This document shows, in pieces, positions 9,335-17,951 of a DNA stretch of 64,000 nucleotides. A program made the position numbers and the translations under genes. Position 1 is the first letter of the stretch, and the number at the start of each line of letters is the position of its first letter. The stretch is from Sagittula sp. P11. GTDB lineage: Bacteria; Pseudomonadota; Alphaproteobacteria; Rhodobacterales; Rhodobacteraceae. Below the pieces are notes generated by a model. The model worked only from the letters and a program-made list of their open reading frames with translations. It did no database searches and was not told where the DNA came from. The DNA lies in contig NZ_CP021913.1 of assembly GCF_002814095.1 (NCBI RefSeq), forward strand, positions 4,284,501 through 4,348,500, given 5' to 3'.

Positions 9335-10729
9335 TCAGTCCTTGGGGCCGATCATGTCCTCGGGGCGGACGACGCGGTCGAAGGTCTCCTCGTCCACGAA
9401 ACCGAGCGCGATGGCCTCTTCCTTGAGGGTCGTGCCGTTCTTGTGGGCAGTCTTGGCGACCTTGGTGGCGTTGTCGTAACCGATGGTCGGCGCCAGCGCC
9501 GTCACCAGCATCAGCGATTCCTTCATCAGTTTCTCGATCCGCGCCTCGTTGGCCTCGATCCCGACCACCATGTTGTCGGTGAAGGCAGAGGCCGAGTCGC
9601 CCAGAAGCTGCATGGATTGCAGGACGTTGTAGGACATCATCGGGTTGTAGACGTTCAGCTCGAAGTGGCCCTGCGAGCCCGCGAAACCGACCGCCGCGTC
9701 GTTGCCCATGACATGGGCGCAGACCATGGTCAGCGCCTCGGCCTGCGTCGGGTTCACCTTGCCCGGCATGATCGACGAGCCGGGCTCGTTCTCGGGCAGG
9801 ATCAGTTCGCCAAGGCCGGAACGAGGGCCGGAGCCCAAGAGGCGGATGTCGTTGGCGATCTTGAAGAGGCTTGCCGCCACGGTCTTCAGCGCGCCGGAGA
9901 ACATCACCATCGCGTCATGCGCGGCCAGCGCCTCGAACTTGTTCGGTGCGGTGACGAAGGGCAGGTCGGTGATCGCGGCGATGTTGGCTGCGACCGTCTC
10001 TGCCCAGCCCTTTTTCGTGTTGAGCCCGGTGCCGACGGCGGTGCCGCCCTGCGCCAGTTCGTAGATGTCGGGCAGGCAGGCCTCGACCCGTTCGATGCCC
10101 TTCTTGACCTGGTGGGCGTAGCCGCCGAATTCCTGGCCCAGCGTCAGCGGAGTGGCGTCCTGGGTGTGGGTCCGGCCGATCTTGATGATGTCCTTGAATT
10201 CGGCGGACTTCGCTTCGAGCGCCGCGTGCAGCTTTTTCAGGCCGGGCAGCAGGACGTCGCGCGCCTGCATGCCGATGGCGACGTGCATCGCGGTCGGGAA
10301 GGTGTCGTTCGACGACTGGCCCATGTTGCAGTGATCGTTGGGGTGGACGGGGGACTTGGACCCCATCTCGCCGCCCAGCATCTCGATTGCGCGGTTGGAG
10401 ATGACCTCGTTCGCGTTCATGTTCGACTGCGTGCCGGAGCCGGTCTGCCAGACCACCAGAGGGAAGTTGTCGTCGAACTTGCCCTCGATGACTTCCTGTG
10501 CGGCGGCCATGATCGCGTCGGCGATCTCGGGCGTCATGGTGCCGAGCGACTTGTTCGCCTCGGCGCAGGCCTTCTTGATGACGCCAAGGGCGCGGACAAT
10601 CGGCACGGGCTGCTTTTCCCAGCCGATGGGGAAGTTCATGATCGAGCGCTGGGTCTGCGCGCCCCAGTACTTTTCGGCGGGCACTTCCAGCGGGCCGAAG
10701 CTGTCGGTCTCGGTACGGGTGGCGGTCAT
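9335..10729 (-). CDS. fumC: Fumarate hydratase, class II
   Basis: A 464-residue homotetrameric, iron-independent fumarase of the TCA cycle that interconverts fumarate and malate. The superfamily signature [11 protein letters not shown] is present, along with the substrate-binding [11 protein letters not shown] and the [10 protein letters not shown] region. I chose the ATG at 10727-10729, because an upstream in-frame ATG would place the AGGAG ribosome site inside the gene. Length equals the E. coli enzyme. The neighbouring histidine kinase and sspB are transcribed in the same direction, but a 140-bp gap precedes fumC, so it probably has its own promoter. Confidence 0.96.
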   Translation of the reverse strand: MTATRTETDSFGPLEVPAEKYWGAQTQRSIMNFPIGWEKQPVPIVRALGVIKKACAEANKSLGTMTPEIADAIMAAAQEVIEGKFDDNFPLVVWQTGSGTQSNMNANEVISNRAIEMLGGEMGSKSPVHPNDHCNMGQSSNDTFPTAMHVAIGMQARDVLLPGLKKLHAALEAKSAEFKDIIKIGRTHTQDATPLTLGQEFGGYAHQVKKGIERVEACLPDIYELAQGGTAVGTGLNTKKGWAETVAANIAAITDLPFVTAPNKFEALAAHDAMVMFSGALKTVAASLFKIANDIRLLGSGPRSGLGELILPENEPGSSIMPGKVNPTQAEALTMVCAHVMGNDAAVGFAGSQGHFELNVYNPMMSYNVLQSMQLLGDSASAFTDNMVVGIEANEARIEKLMKESLMLVTALAPTIGYDNATKVAKTAHKNGTTLKEEAIALGFVDEETFDRVVRPEDMIGPKD

Positions 10730-10869
10730 GGGCGACTCCTGCATTTGTATGCGATTGCATGCCGATTAAAGGAAAGCGGGATGCTGGGCAATCGTGCAAT
10801 CGCGGCAAGGTTTACTAAGGCCGGTGCCGCGCGCCTAGAGACGAATTGCCCCAGCGGAACGGCCCGGGG

Positions 10870-11922
10870 TCAGGCCAGACGGGTTCCGGGCAGATGCACA
10901 CGGAATACGCTGCCGCCGCCCTCCGGCTGGGTTGCCGACAGCTTGCCCTTGCGCATGCCAAGCAGCCGCCGCAGCCCGAGCAGACCGAAGCCATGGCCGT
11001 ATTCGAAGGGTTTGCCGTCGAGAAAGTCGAGCGTACCGCCGGGCAGGCCCTTGCCGTTGTCTTCCACGAGGATGTCGAGGCCCTCGTTCGTCGCGTCGGT
11101 TCGGACGCGGACGCGCACCCGGTCCTTGCCCGCGTGTTTCAGTGCGTTGTCGACGAGGTTGCGCAGGATGATCTGGAGCGCGGTGCGGTCGGCGGTCAGG
11201 CGGATCTCTTGTGCGTCGAGGTCGTGCTGCCCGCGCGGGTCGAGGACGGTGAAGATGTCGCGGCAGAGCAGGTGCAACTCGAAGCTCTCGATCCGCTCCT
11301 CGGCATTGCTGGCCTCGCTGAAGTCGAGGACCTCGCCGATCAGGTCCTGCGCCTTTTCGCTGACTTCCGACATCAGGTCGGCGATCTCCCGCGCCTCCGT
11401 CGCGTCCTCGGGCAGTTCGTCGCGGATCAGTTCGGACAGGCCGAGGATGCGGCGCATGGGCGCGCGCAGGTCGTGGGCTGCGAAGGCGAGGTACTGCTCC
11501 ATCTCGCGGCGGGCGCGTTCGACCCTGGCGAGGGTTTCGATGTCCTTCTGCTGCGCGGCCCGGATGGGCGTCACGATGGTCGAGGTGCCGACGATGACGA
11601 TGATGTGGTCGTCATGCCCGAGGATCGGCGAGAGGGTGGTCTGCACCTCTGTCGCGGAGCCGTCGAGGTCGAGCAAGAGGTCGTAGGTCTGCGCGGTGCG
11701 GGTGGCCATGACCTCCATGTGACGCCGATAAGCCGCTTCGCCAAAGGCGCCCTCGTAGACCTCGCGCGCGGTATGGCCCAGCACCTCCTCCCTCGGGCGG
11801 GCGCCCAGCCGTTCGGCGGCGCGGTTCCAGAAGGCATAGACAGGCCTGCCCTCCGGATCGGGCCGGAGGACGAATATCGGCAGAGCGACATAGTCGAGGA
11901 TGGCGAAGTTCAGAGGGTTCAT
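10870..11922 (-). CDS. PAS-domain sensor histidine kinase
   Basis: A 350-residue soluble kinase. A PAS domain (about residues 5-118) is followed by a short coiled coil, a HisKA dimerisation domain with the phospho-accepting His150 in FAAHDLRAP, and an HATPase_c domain with N box RNLVDNALKH, G1 EDNGKGL and G2 GHGFGLLGL. There is no membrane segment, so it senses a cytoplasmic or diffusible signal. No response regulator gene is beside it, so the partner is unknown. The stop is 141 bp upstream of the fumC start on the same strand. Confidence 0.88.
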   Translation of the reverse strand: MNPLNFAILDYVALPIFVLRPDPEGRPVYAFWNRAAERLGARPREEVLGHTAREVYEGAFGEAAYRRHMEVMATRTAQTYDLLLDLDGSATEVQTTLSPILGHDDHIIVIVGTSTIVTPIRAAQQKDIETLARVERARREMEQYLAFAAHDLRAPMRRILGLSELIRDELPEDATEAREIADLMSEVSEKAQDLIGEVLDFSEASNAEERIESFELHLLCRDIFTVLDPRGQHDLDAQEIRLTADRTALQIILRNLVDNALKHAGKDRVRVRVRTDATNEGLDILVEDNGKGLPGGTLDFLDGKPFEYGHGFGLLGLRRLLGMRKGKLSATQPEGGGSVFRVHLPGTRLA

Positions 11923-11991
11923 GCCGATGTCGCCCGAGACCCAGGCAGGATAGTCCCGTGGACGTTACGGCAGGCACCCTTTACGAAAGGT

Positions 11992-12459
11992 TCATTTCCG
12001 GAAACGGTCGAGGCTGACGACTTCGGCATCATGATGCTGCGCCTCGGGTTTGCCGGGACCGTCGCCGCCGGGCGTGGGATCGTCGTCGCCTTCGTCGTCC
12101 TCGCTGTCCTGACTTTCGAAACGCAGGCCGAATTCCACGGAGGGATCGACGAAGGTGCGGATGGCATCGTAGGGGATCGACAGCCGTTCCGGTGCGTCGC
12201 CGAAATTCAGAGTGACGGCAAAGCCCTCGTCACCGACCTCGAGGTCCTCGTACCAGTTCTGCATCACCACGGTCATCTCGCCGGGGTAACGCTGGGCCAG
12301 CCAGTCGGCCAGTTCGACCTCCGGGTGGCGGGTGTCGAAGGTGATGAAGAAATGATGATCGCCGGGCAGCCCATGCTCTGACACGCCGGTCAGAACCTCC
12401 TGGATGAGGCCGCGCATCGCGCGGTGCATGAGTTTTCCGTAATCAATACTGTCGGACAT
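11992..12459 (-). CDS. sspB: SspB-like adaptor for ClpXP degradation (alpha type)
   Basis: A 155-residue protein with a globular N-terminal domain (about residues 1-115, with SGV/FITFDTRHPEVELADW-type sequence) and a long acidic, flexible tail (SEDDEGDDDP) ending in a short conserved segment, VVSLDRFRK. That is the layout of SspB: a substrate-binding domain plus a tail that docks on ClpX. In alphaproteobacteria SspB tethers ssrA-tagged proteins to ClpXP. Its partner RNA gene ssrA lies only 2.2 kb away in this window. The start is the ATG at 12457-12459. It is monocistronic or loosely linked to the kinase gene downstream. Confidence 0.85.
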   Translation of the reverse strand: MSDSIDYGKLMHRAMRGLIQEVLTGVSEHGLPGDHHFFITFDTRHPEVELADWLAQRYPGEMTVVMQNWYEDLEVGDEGFAVTLNFGDAPERLSIPYDAIRTFVDPSVEFGLRFESQDSEDDEGDDDPTPGGDGPGKPEAQHHDAEVVSLDRFRK

Positions 12460-12521
12460 AGTTCGGCTTTCTGTTCGTTGCGCCCACCATATTGCTCTGG
12501 ACGGAGAATGGAAGGGGGGAG

Positions 12522-13775
12522 TCAGACCTGCGCCAGACCCCAGCCGGCGAGCGCACAGACCGCCAGCACAAGTGGCACCGGTGCCTTGCGCGCGAACATC
12601 AGCGCGGCCAGCGCGATCAGCGGCAAGGCGTCGATGCGCAGGGTCGAAAGGACAGGGAGCGGCATGGACAGCGGGCCGCGGTCGATGGTCATGGTGTCGG
12701 CAAAGAGCGTGTGGAGCGCGAACCAGAGCGAGAGATTGGCGATCACGCCGACCACGGCGGCGGTGATCCCCTTGAGCGCGGCCTGAAGCCGCGGACGGGC
12801 GAGCAGAGTCTCCACATGCGGGGCGAACGTGAAGATCCAGAGGAAACAGGGCACGAAGGTCATCCAGAGTGTCAGCGCCCCGGCGGCCAGAGCCATGCGG
12901 GGTCCGCCCTCGGCATGTCCGGCGAGTTGACCCACGAACTGCGTGACGAGGATCAGCGGGCCGGGCGTCGTCTCGGCCAGCCCGAGGGCGTCGACCATCT
13001 GCGGCGCGGTCAGCCAGCCGCGGATCTCCACCACCTCCTGCGCCATGTAGGCAAGGACGGCATAGGCGCCGCCGAAGGTCACGACAGCCAGTTTCGCGAA
13101 GAAGGCGGCGAGGTCGAAGAGCAGCGTCTGGCCCGCGACGTAGAGGATCGGAAGGGGCAGCAGCCAGAGCACCAGCCACAGCAGGATCGTGGCCGGGGCG
13201 GTGCCCTTGCGGGCGGGGTCCGACGCGGGTGTGACCGGTTCGTCCACTGTGGCACGGCTGCGCAGCGCCCCCCAGACCGCCGCCAGCGCGATGACCAGCG
13301 GGAACGGCAGGCTGAACGCGAAGAGGGCGAGGAAGGCCGCGACCGCCATTACCATGTCGGACGTGCGCTTCAGGGCCTTGGACGACAGCCGGCGCAACGC
13401 CTGCACCACGATGACGATGACGCTGGCCTTGACGCCGAGCATCAGCGCCTCCGTCTCGGGCCGTGTGCCGTATTGCGCGTAAAGCAGTGCGAGGACCGCG
13501 ATCACCGCCGCGCCGGGCAGGACAAAGAGCGCGCCCGCGATCAGGCCGCCTGGGATGCCGCGCAGGCGCCAGCCGGCATAGGTGGCGAGCTGCATCGCTT
13601 CGGGGCCGGGCAGCAGCATGCAGAAGGACAGCGCCCGCAGGAACTGCGCCTCGGTGAGCCAGGGACGCTCTTCCACCAGTTCGCGGTGCATGACGGCGAT
13701 CTGCGCCGCAGGACCACCGAAGGAGAGCAGGCCGATGCGCGCGAAGACTCGGGTCAGGAGAGGGTAGGGCGTCAT
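12522..13775 (-). CDS. chrA: Chromate transporter, two-domain ChrA
   Basis: A 417-residue inner-membrane protein with two homologous CHR domains (about residues 10-175 and 215-405), each starting with the amphipathic RIGLLSFGGP or KLAVVTFGGAY motif and holding several membrane helices. The LLPGPEA and TTPGPLI motifs mark the two halves. ChrA exports chromate and may also affect sulfate balance. I chose the ATG at 13773-13775; a TTG three codons upstream is an alternative. No chrB regulator is adjacent. Confidence 0.88.
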   Translation of the reverse strand: MTPYPLLTRVFARIGLLSFGGPAAQIAVMHRELVEERPWLTEAQFLRALSFCMLLPGPEAMQLATYAGWRLRGIPGGLIAGALFVLPGAAVIAVLALLYAQYGTRPETEALMLGVKASVIVIVVQALRRLSSKALKRTSDMVMAVAAFLALFAFSLPFPLVIALAAVWGALRSRATVDEPVTPASDPARKGTAPATILLWLVLWLLPLPILYVAGQTLLFDLAAFFAKLAVVTFGGAYAVLAYMAQEVVEIRGWLTAPQMVDALGLAETTPGPLILVTQFVGQLAGHAEGGPRMALAAGALTLWMTFVPCFLWIFTFAPHVETLLARPRLQAALKGITAAVVGVIANLSLWFALHTLFADTMTIDRGPLSMPLPVLSTLRIDALPLIALAALMFARKAPVPLVLAVCALAGWGLAQV

Positions 13776-13837
13776 GATCCCCAAAGGCTTAGGGGGGCTT
13801 CGTGACGATCACAAGACAGACCGGTGCGGGGCCGGGC

Positions 13838-14203
13838 TCAGGCGGCCGTCGCGGGCCAGTTCATCGCGATCAGCCAGGCGGCCGGGGCGGCCTCCAGCAG
13901 GAACCAGACGAAGGCCTTGGGCTGTGGCGGCCGGTCCATCACCATGGAGACGACGCGCCCGGTGGCTGCGCCGACGTAGGCGATCCCCAGCATGGCATAG
14001 GCGAAATCCGCGCCGGTGATCAGGCAGCACAGGCCCATGGCCACGAACAGCCCGCCCGCAGAGGCGCGCAGCTCGCTCAGACCCATGGTGCTGTTGACGG
14101 GCTTCAGGTCCAGCGCCTTCGCGGCGAAACGCGGGCTGACGAAGGCCATGCCGCCGAAGGCGATGGTCATCAGTGCGATGAGAATGTTGAGCAGGTCTGT
14201 CAT
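13838..14203 (-). CDS. DUF4345-like small membrane protein
   Basis: A 121-residue integral membrane protein with four predicted hydrophobic segments (about residues 4-22, 48-66, 71-90 and 98-116). It resembles the DUF4345 family. I used the ATG at 14201-14203, preceded by AAGGCGGA, rather than the longer open frame. Function is unknown. It follows no obvious operon; it is 62 bp upstream of chrA on the same strand. Confidence 0.75.
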   Translation of the reverse strand: MTDLLNILIALMTIAFGGMAFVSPRFAAKALDLKPVNSTMGLSELRASAGGLFVAMGLCCLITGADFAYAMLGIAYVGAATGRVVSMVMDRPPQPKAFVWFLLEAAPAAWLIAMNWPATAA

Positions 14204-14299
14204 CCGGGTCCGCCTTGCTGGTTCGCTCAGACGTAGCGGGCCGAAGGAGGGCGGCAAGAGCGCGGCGGACAATCATGCTGCCTTGCAGCAGAGGGTATG

Positions 14300-14551
14300 T
14301 CAGGGGCAGGGCCGGTCGCCGAGGCCGGTTTCGTCGCAGGGGGGCAAAACGGGTGCCGGGCGCGGCGTGTCGCCGGGTCTGCCGTAAGTCGGGTGGTCGT
14401 CGTCGTGGCGCCCGCCCATCGACAGGTCCCGGGCCCTCTCCATCACGTCATAACGCATCGGCTGGGCAGGTTCGGTCATGTGTCCGCCGGGCATCGGGCC
14501 GCCGCAGGCGGAGATGAACGAAACGGCGATGAGGGGAAGCAGGAGGCGCAT
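14300..14551 (-). CDS. Small putative lipoprotein
   Basis: An 83-residue protein with a short signal peptide and lipobox FISAC (Cys16). The mature part is proline-, aspartate- and histidine-rich (GGRHDDDHPTYGRP) and ends DRPCP. A GGAG ribosome site is 10 nt from the start. No domain is recognised. It could be a small periplasmic or outer-membrane lipoprotein of unknown role. Confidence 0.6.
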   Translation of the reverse strand: MRLLLPLIAVSFISACGGPMPGGHMTEPAQPMRYDVMERARDLSMGGRHDDDHPTYGRPGDTPRPAPVLPPCDETGLGDRPCP

Positions 14552-14649
14552 TGCGGAACTCCGGTCTGTCCGGGTGACGACTGCGTCCGGTGTGGTCCGA
14601 AAAGCGAGCGCAAACTGGCGGTCGCGGATGGGGATGGCACGGGACGTGA

Positions 14650-14960
14650 AGTGCAGGCTTCTGTTGCCAGGTGCCTGCGAACCCCGCCTTACGCTGCTAG
14701 GCGCAAGGACTTAGATTTCGGTCTCGTCACTGCTTACGCAGCAACTGCAACCGGAGCACGATTGTCGTTGGCAATTGTACTTTGTGAACCGATAACGGTG
14801 GTATCTCACCGGGACAAAGCAACATCTTTACGCGTTCGTCGATCCTGTTTCGGCCCCATTGTCCCCCAACGAAGGGATGTTTGGTGGAGCCGCCGGGTAC
14901 CGCCCCCGGGTCCGATCCGTTTATTACATGCGCGTTTATGCCCATAGTTCCCGAAGGAAC
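14650..14960 (-). ncRNA. ssrA: Transfer-messenger RNA, circularly permuted two-piece alphaproteobacterial type
   Basis: The minus strand carries the tag frame GCC AAC GAC AAT CGT... ending GCG TAA (14772-14734), which encodes ANDNRAPVAVAA. The gene is permuted. The acceptor piece comes first (about 14960-14882) and ends with an encoded CCA (14884-14882) preceded by CGGCTCC-A. The coding piece then begins at 14857 with GGGGCCG, which pairs with that strand to form the acceptor stem, and continues with AAACAGGATCGACG. CGCGT in the coding piece can pair with ACGCG in the acceptor piece (helix P2). A UUCG-capped hairpin (14947-14960) starts the transcript. The outer ends are approximate; the 3' end is placed after the stem 14653-14658/14673-14678. 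tmRNA rescues stalled ribosomes and tags the nascent chain for ClpXP. Confidence 0.93.
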
Positions 14961-14966
14961 AGCCTA

Positions 14967-14994
14967 GATATAGGCGCCGCGCCGCGAATTGCAA
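14967..14994 (-). promoter_or_regulatory. Putative ssrA promoter
   Basis: On the minus strand TTGCAA (14994-14989) and TATATC (14972-14967) are 16 nt apart. They match sigma-70 -35/-10 spacing just upstream of the UUCG-capped 5' hairpin of the tmRNA precursor. The start of transcription is inferred at about 14960. Confidence 0.5.
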
Positions 14995-15161
14995 AGGGGG
15001 AAATCGATACGAATTCCACGGGCTTTGCACCGGGGCCGGCTTCCGCGTTTCTTAACCGTTTTGATATTTATTCGGGCCCGACGGCGGGCGCGATGCGCCG
15101 GCCTGCGTGTTCCGCGGGCGGCTGTGGCGCGCGCATCCGGTATGGGAGGAGGTTCAGGTCG

Positions 15162-15992
15162 ATGAAACACATGGCAACCCGTCTGAGGCGCATGGCCGCC
15201 TTGGTCTGCATGAGCCTGGGGCTTTGCGGCCCCGCCGTGGCCGAGGAGTACAGCTTCGGCGTCGTGCCGCAGTTCGAGCCGCTGCGGCTGGCCTCCGCCT
15301 GGATTCCGATCCTTGAGGAGCTCGAGCGGCGGACCGGCCACCGCTTCGTCATGTCTGGCACGCCGGACATACCGGCGTTCGAGGATGCCTTTCGCCGCGG
15401 CGCCTTCGATTTCGCCTACATGAACCCCTATCACGCAGTCATGGCGCACGATCATCAGGGGTATCTGCCCCTGCTGCGCGATGGCGGGCGGCAGCTTTTC
15501 GGTATCCTTGTGGTCGCCCGCGACGGGGGCATAGACGACCCCGCCCAGCTTGCCGGAAAGCAGGTGGCCTTTCCCGCGCCCAACGCGCTTGGCGCTTCGC
15601 TGATGATCCGTTCAGACCTTGCGCAGAGGTTCGGCATCGACTGCGTGCCGGTCTATGCCGCGACGCACAGCTCCGCCTATCTCAACGTGCTTCTGGGACG
15701 GTCGGCGGCGGCGGGCGGCGTGATGGCGACCTTCACCGCCCAGCCCGAGACGGTCCGCAACGGCCTGCGCATCATCCACGAGACGCAGCGCGTGCCGCCG
15801 CATCCGGTCGTCGCGCACCCCCGCGTCTCCGAAGAGGTGCGCGAGGAGGTGCGCCGCGCCTTCCTCGACATGGCGCACGATGCCGAGGGGCAGGCCGCGC
15901 TCGACCGGGTGCCCTTCCGCGAGATCGTGACGGCGACGATGGAGGACTACCAGCCGCTCAGGGACATGAACCTCGAACGCTTCGTGGAATGA
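15162..15992 (+). CDS. PhnD-like periplasmic binding protein, likely sensor partner
   Basis: A 276-residue exported protein of the phosphate/phosphite/phosphonate-binding PhnD family (type 2 periplasmic fold). The signal peptide is MKHMATRLRRMAALVCMSLG... with cleavage expected after AVA-E. Family features seen include YSFGVVPQFEP, FDFAYMNPYHAV and the GKQVAFPAPNALGAS hinge/ligand segment. I chose the ATG at 15162, the first with a signal peptide and a GGAGGAGG site. No ABC ATPase or permease follows. Instead a hybrid histidine kinase starts 24 bp downstream, so it more likely presents a ligand to the kinase than feeds transport. The ligand is unknown. Confidence 0.85.
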   Translation: MKHMATRLRRMAALVCMSLGLCGPAVAEEYSFGVVPQFEPLRLASAWIPILEELERRTGHRFVMSGTPDIPAFEDAFRRGAFDFAYMNPYHAVMAHDHQGYLPLLRDGGRQLFGILVVARDGGIDDPAQLAGKQVAFPAPNALGASLMIRSDLAQRFGIDCVPVYAATHSSAYLNVLLGRSAAAGGVMATFTAQPETVRNGLRIIHETQRVPPHPVVAHPRVSEEVREEVRRAFLDMAHDAEGQAALDRVPFREIVTATMEDYQPLRDMNLERFVE

Positions 15993-16016
15993 GGTGACGG
16001 TACATGAGGTGCCGCG

Positions 16017-17900
16017 ATGACTGAGGACGAGGGACGGGGCCACCGCAAGCTGCGTTATTCCGTGCGCGGGCGTTTCCTGCAGATGGGCGCACTTGTCGGC
16101 CTCCTCGGTTTCCTGCTGTTCTTCGGGATCTGGCAGCCGAAGGTCCAACGGACGTTCAACGAACTCGAAGTCACTTTGACGGAGCGCCAGCTTGACGTGC
16201 TGGGCAACGCCCTGACGCCCTACATGCTGCAGAACCAGATCGGCGCGGCGCACGAGATCCTCGATCACGCGCAGATGAGTTTCAGCGCGTGGCGCGGGGT
16301 GGAGCTTTTCGACGGGGACGGGCGGCGCCTCTATCCGCTGGAGCACCCCGATCATACAAAGGACCATTACCTCGTCACCCGGCCGATCCTGTTCGGCGGG
16401 CGGCTTGTCGGCACGCTGGTCGTGCATCTGGACATCCGGGTCCACAGCGCCGCGCTGCGCAGCCAGGTCTGGCATCTGGGTGTCGTGATGATGGGGATCG
16501 TCGTGATCTTCGGGGTCGGGGGGATGGTCTTCCTGGACCGGCTCGTGCTGCGGCGGGCGTCGATGCTGGCGCGTGCCGCCAAGGAGCTGGCCGCGGGCCG
16601 CTACGACACCCCGCTACCCAAGGCGCGGCAGGACGAGATCGGGCAACTGGTGGAAAGTTTCGCCACCATGCGCGAGACGATCCGCAGCAAGGAGCAATCG
16701 CTGACGGAGGCGCGCGACACGGCGGAGGCGGCGGTCGAGGCGAAGTCACGCTTCCTCGCCACCATGAGCCACGAGATCAGGACACCGCTGAACGGCATCC
16801 TGCCGGTCACCGACCTGCTGCTTGAGACGGAGGTGACGGAGGATCAGCTTGCCAAGCTGACGATCATCCGCAACGCAGGGCGGACGCTGAAATCGGTGAT
16901 CGACGACATCCTCGACATATCCAAACTGGAAGCGGGCGAGGTGCTGATCCGTGCGGAGGAGTTCGACCTCGATGGCGTCGTGCGCAGCGCGGTGTCCGTC
17001 CTTGCCCCGCAGGCCGACGCGCGCGGACTGTCGCTGGAGGTCGAGATGGGCGCCGACTGTGCCAGCTGGGTGATCGGCGACGCCGACCGGCTGAGCCAGG
17101 TTCTGATCAATCTGGCGGGCAACGCGGTCAAGTTCACCGACACCGGCGGTGTCCGGGTGCGCGTCTCGGCCGAGCGGGGGCGGTTCCGGTTCGAGGTGAT
17201 CGACACCGGGATCGGCATCGGCGAGGCGGACAAGGCGCGGATTTTCAAGCGTTTCTACCAGGTGGCAGGGGCGCAGAGCAGCCGGATGTCGGGCAGCGGT
17301 CTGGGCCTGTCGATCAGTGCCGCGCTGGTCGACGCCATGGGCGGCAGGCTGCGGCTGGACAGCACACCGGGCAAGGGCAGCCGTTTCCACTTCGCGCTGC
17401 CCCTGCCGGAGGCCGGGCATGCGCCCGACACGTCCGGCGATAGTCCCGAGGGCGCGGAGACGACGCAGCAGCCGTTGCGGGTGCTTGTCGTGGATGACAG
17501 CAAGGTCAATCTGACCGTGGCCTGCGCGATGCTCAAACGCCTTGGGCATGAGGTCGACTCCGTCACCGGCGGTGCCGAGGCGGTGGAACGCGTGGCGAAG
17601 GGGGGGATCGACCTCGTCCTCATGGACCAGCACATGCCCGAGGTCGACGGGCCGGAGGCGACCCGCCGCATCCGCGCGCTGCGGGGGCCGGTGTCGCGGG
17701 TCTACATCTCAGGACTGACCGCCAGCATCTTTGCCGAGGACGTGGGCAAGTGCCTTCAGGCCGGCATGGACGAGTTCCTCGCCAAGCCGATCTCGCGCAT
17801 CGAACTGGTCCGGGTGCTGAAACTGGCGCAGGAACATCGCGACGCGGAAGCGGCGCAGGGATCGAAACCCTGTCCGCCGCCCCAGTCCGCAACACAATAA
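16017..17900 (+). CDS. Membrane hybrid sensor histidine kinase
   Basis: A 627-residue kinase. Transmembrane helix 1 (about residues 23-39), a periplasmic sensor loop (40-153), helix 2 (154-173) and HAMP (174-226) are followed by HisKA with His252 in ATMSHEIRTPLNG. An HATPase_c domain follows (INLAGNAVKF, DTGIGIG, GSGLGLSI), then a C-terminal receiver domain (about 485-600, with phospho-Asp in LVLMDQHMPE). There is no Hpt domain, so phosphotransfer needs a separate Hpt protein or the receiver has a regulatory role. It follows the PhnD-like protein gene by 24 bp with a GAGGTG ribosome site. The pair resembles TorT/TorS-type periplasmic-protein-plus-kinase sensors. Confidence 0.9.
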   Translation: MTEDEGRGHRKLRYSVRGRFLQMGALVGLLGFLLFFGIWQPKVQRTFNELEVTLTERQLDVLGNALTPYMLQNQIGAAHEILDHAQMSFSAWRGVELFDGDGRRLYPLEHPDHTKDHYLVTRPILFGGRLVGTLVVHLDIRVHSAALRSQVWHLGVVMMGIVVIFGVGGMVFLDRLVLRRASMLARAAKELAAGRYDTPLPKARQDEIGQLVESFATMRETIRSKEQSLTEARDTAEAAVEAKSRFLATMSHEIRTPLNGILPVTDLLLETEVTEDQLAKLTIIRNAGRTLKSVIDDILDISKLEAGEVLIRAEEFDLDGVVRSAVSVLAPQADARGLSLEVEMGADCASWVIGDADRLSQVLINLAGNAVKFTDTGGVRVRVSAERGRFRFEVIDTGIGIGEADKARIFKRFYQVAGAQSSRMSGSGLGLSISAALVDAMGGRLRLDSTPGKGSRFHFALPLPEAGHAPDTSGDSPEGAETTQQPLRVLVVDDSKVNLTVACAMLKRLGHEVDSVTGGAEAVERVAKGGIDLVLMDQHMPEVDGPEATRRIRALRGPVSRVYISGLTASIFAEDVGKCLQAGMDEFLAKPISRIELVRVLKLAQEHRDAEAAQGSKPCPPPQSATQ

Positions 17901-17915
17901 CATCCGGGTTGCGCT

Positions 17916-17942
17916 GTCGCGGCGGGGTTCACCCGCCGCGAC
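17916..17942. terminator. Bidirectional terminator hairpin
   Basis: A perfect 11-bp stem GTCGCGGCGGG (17916-17926) with 17932-17942 and a 5-nt loop lies in the 51-bp gap between the convergent hybrid kinase and bphP stops. Confidence 0.75.
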
Positions 17943-17951
17943 GGCAATTCG

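Larger units (their letters stand above)
14552..15161. other. 610-bp intergenic region holding ssrA and the promoter of the PhnD-like gene
   Basis: No protein gene is supported in this stretch. On the minus strand it contains ssrA and its promoter. The right end (about 15040-15161), with the AT-rich TTTTGATATTTATTC and a GGGAGGAGG ribosome site at about 15144, serves the plus-strand periplasmic binding protein gene. The segment 14552-14650 looks like tmRNA trailer and shows no clear feature. Confidence 0.7.
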
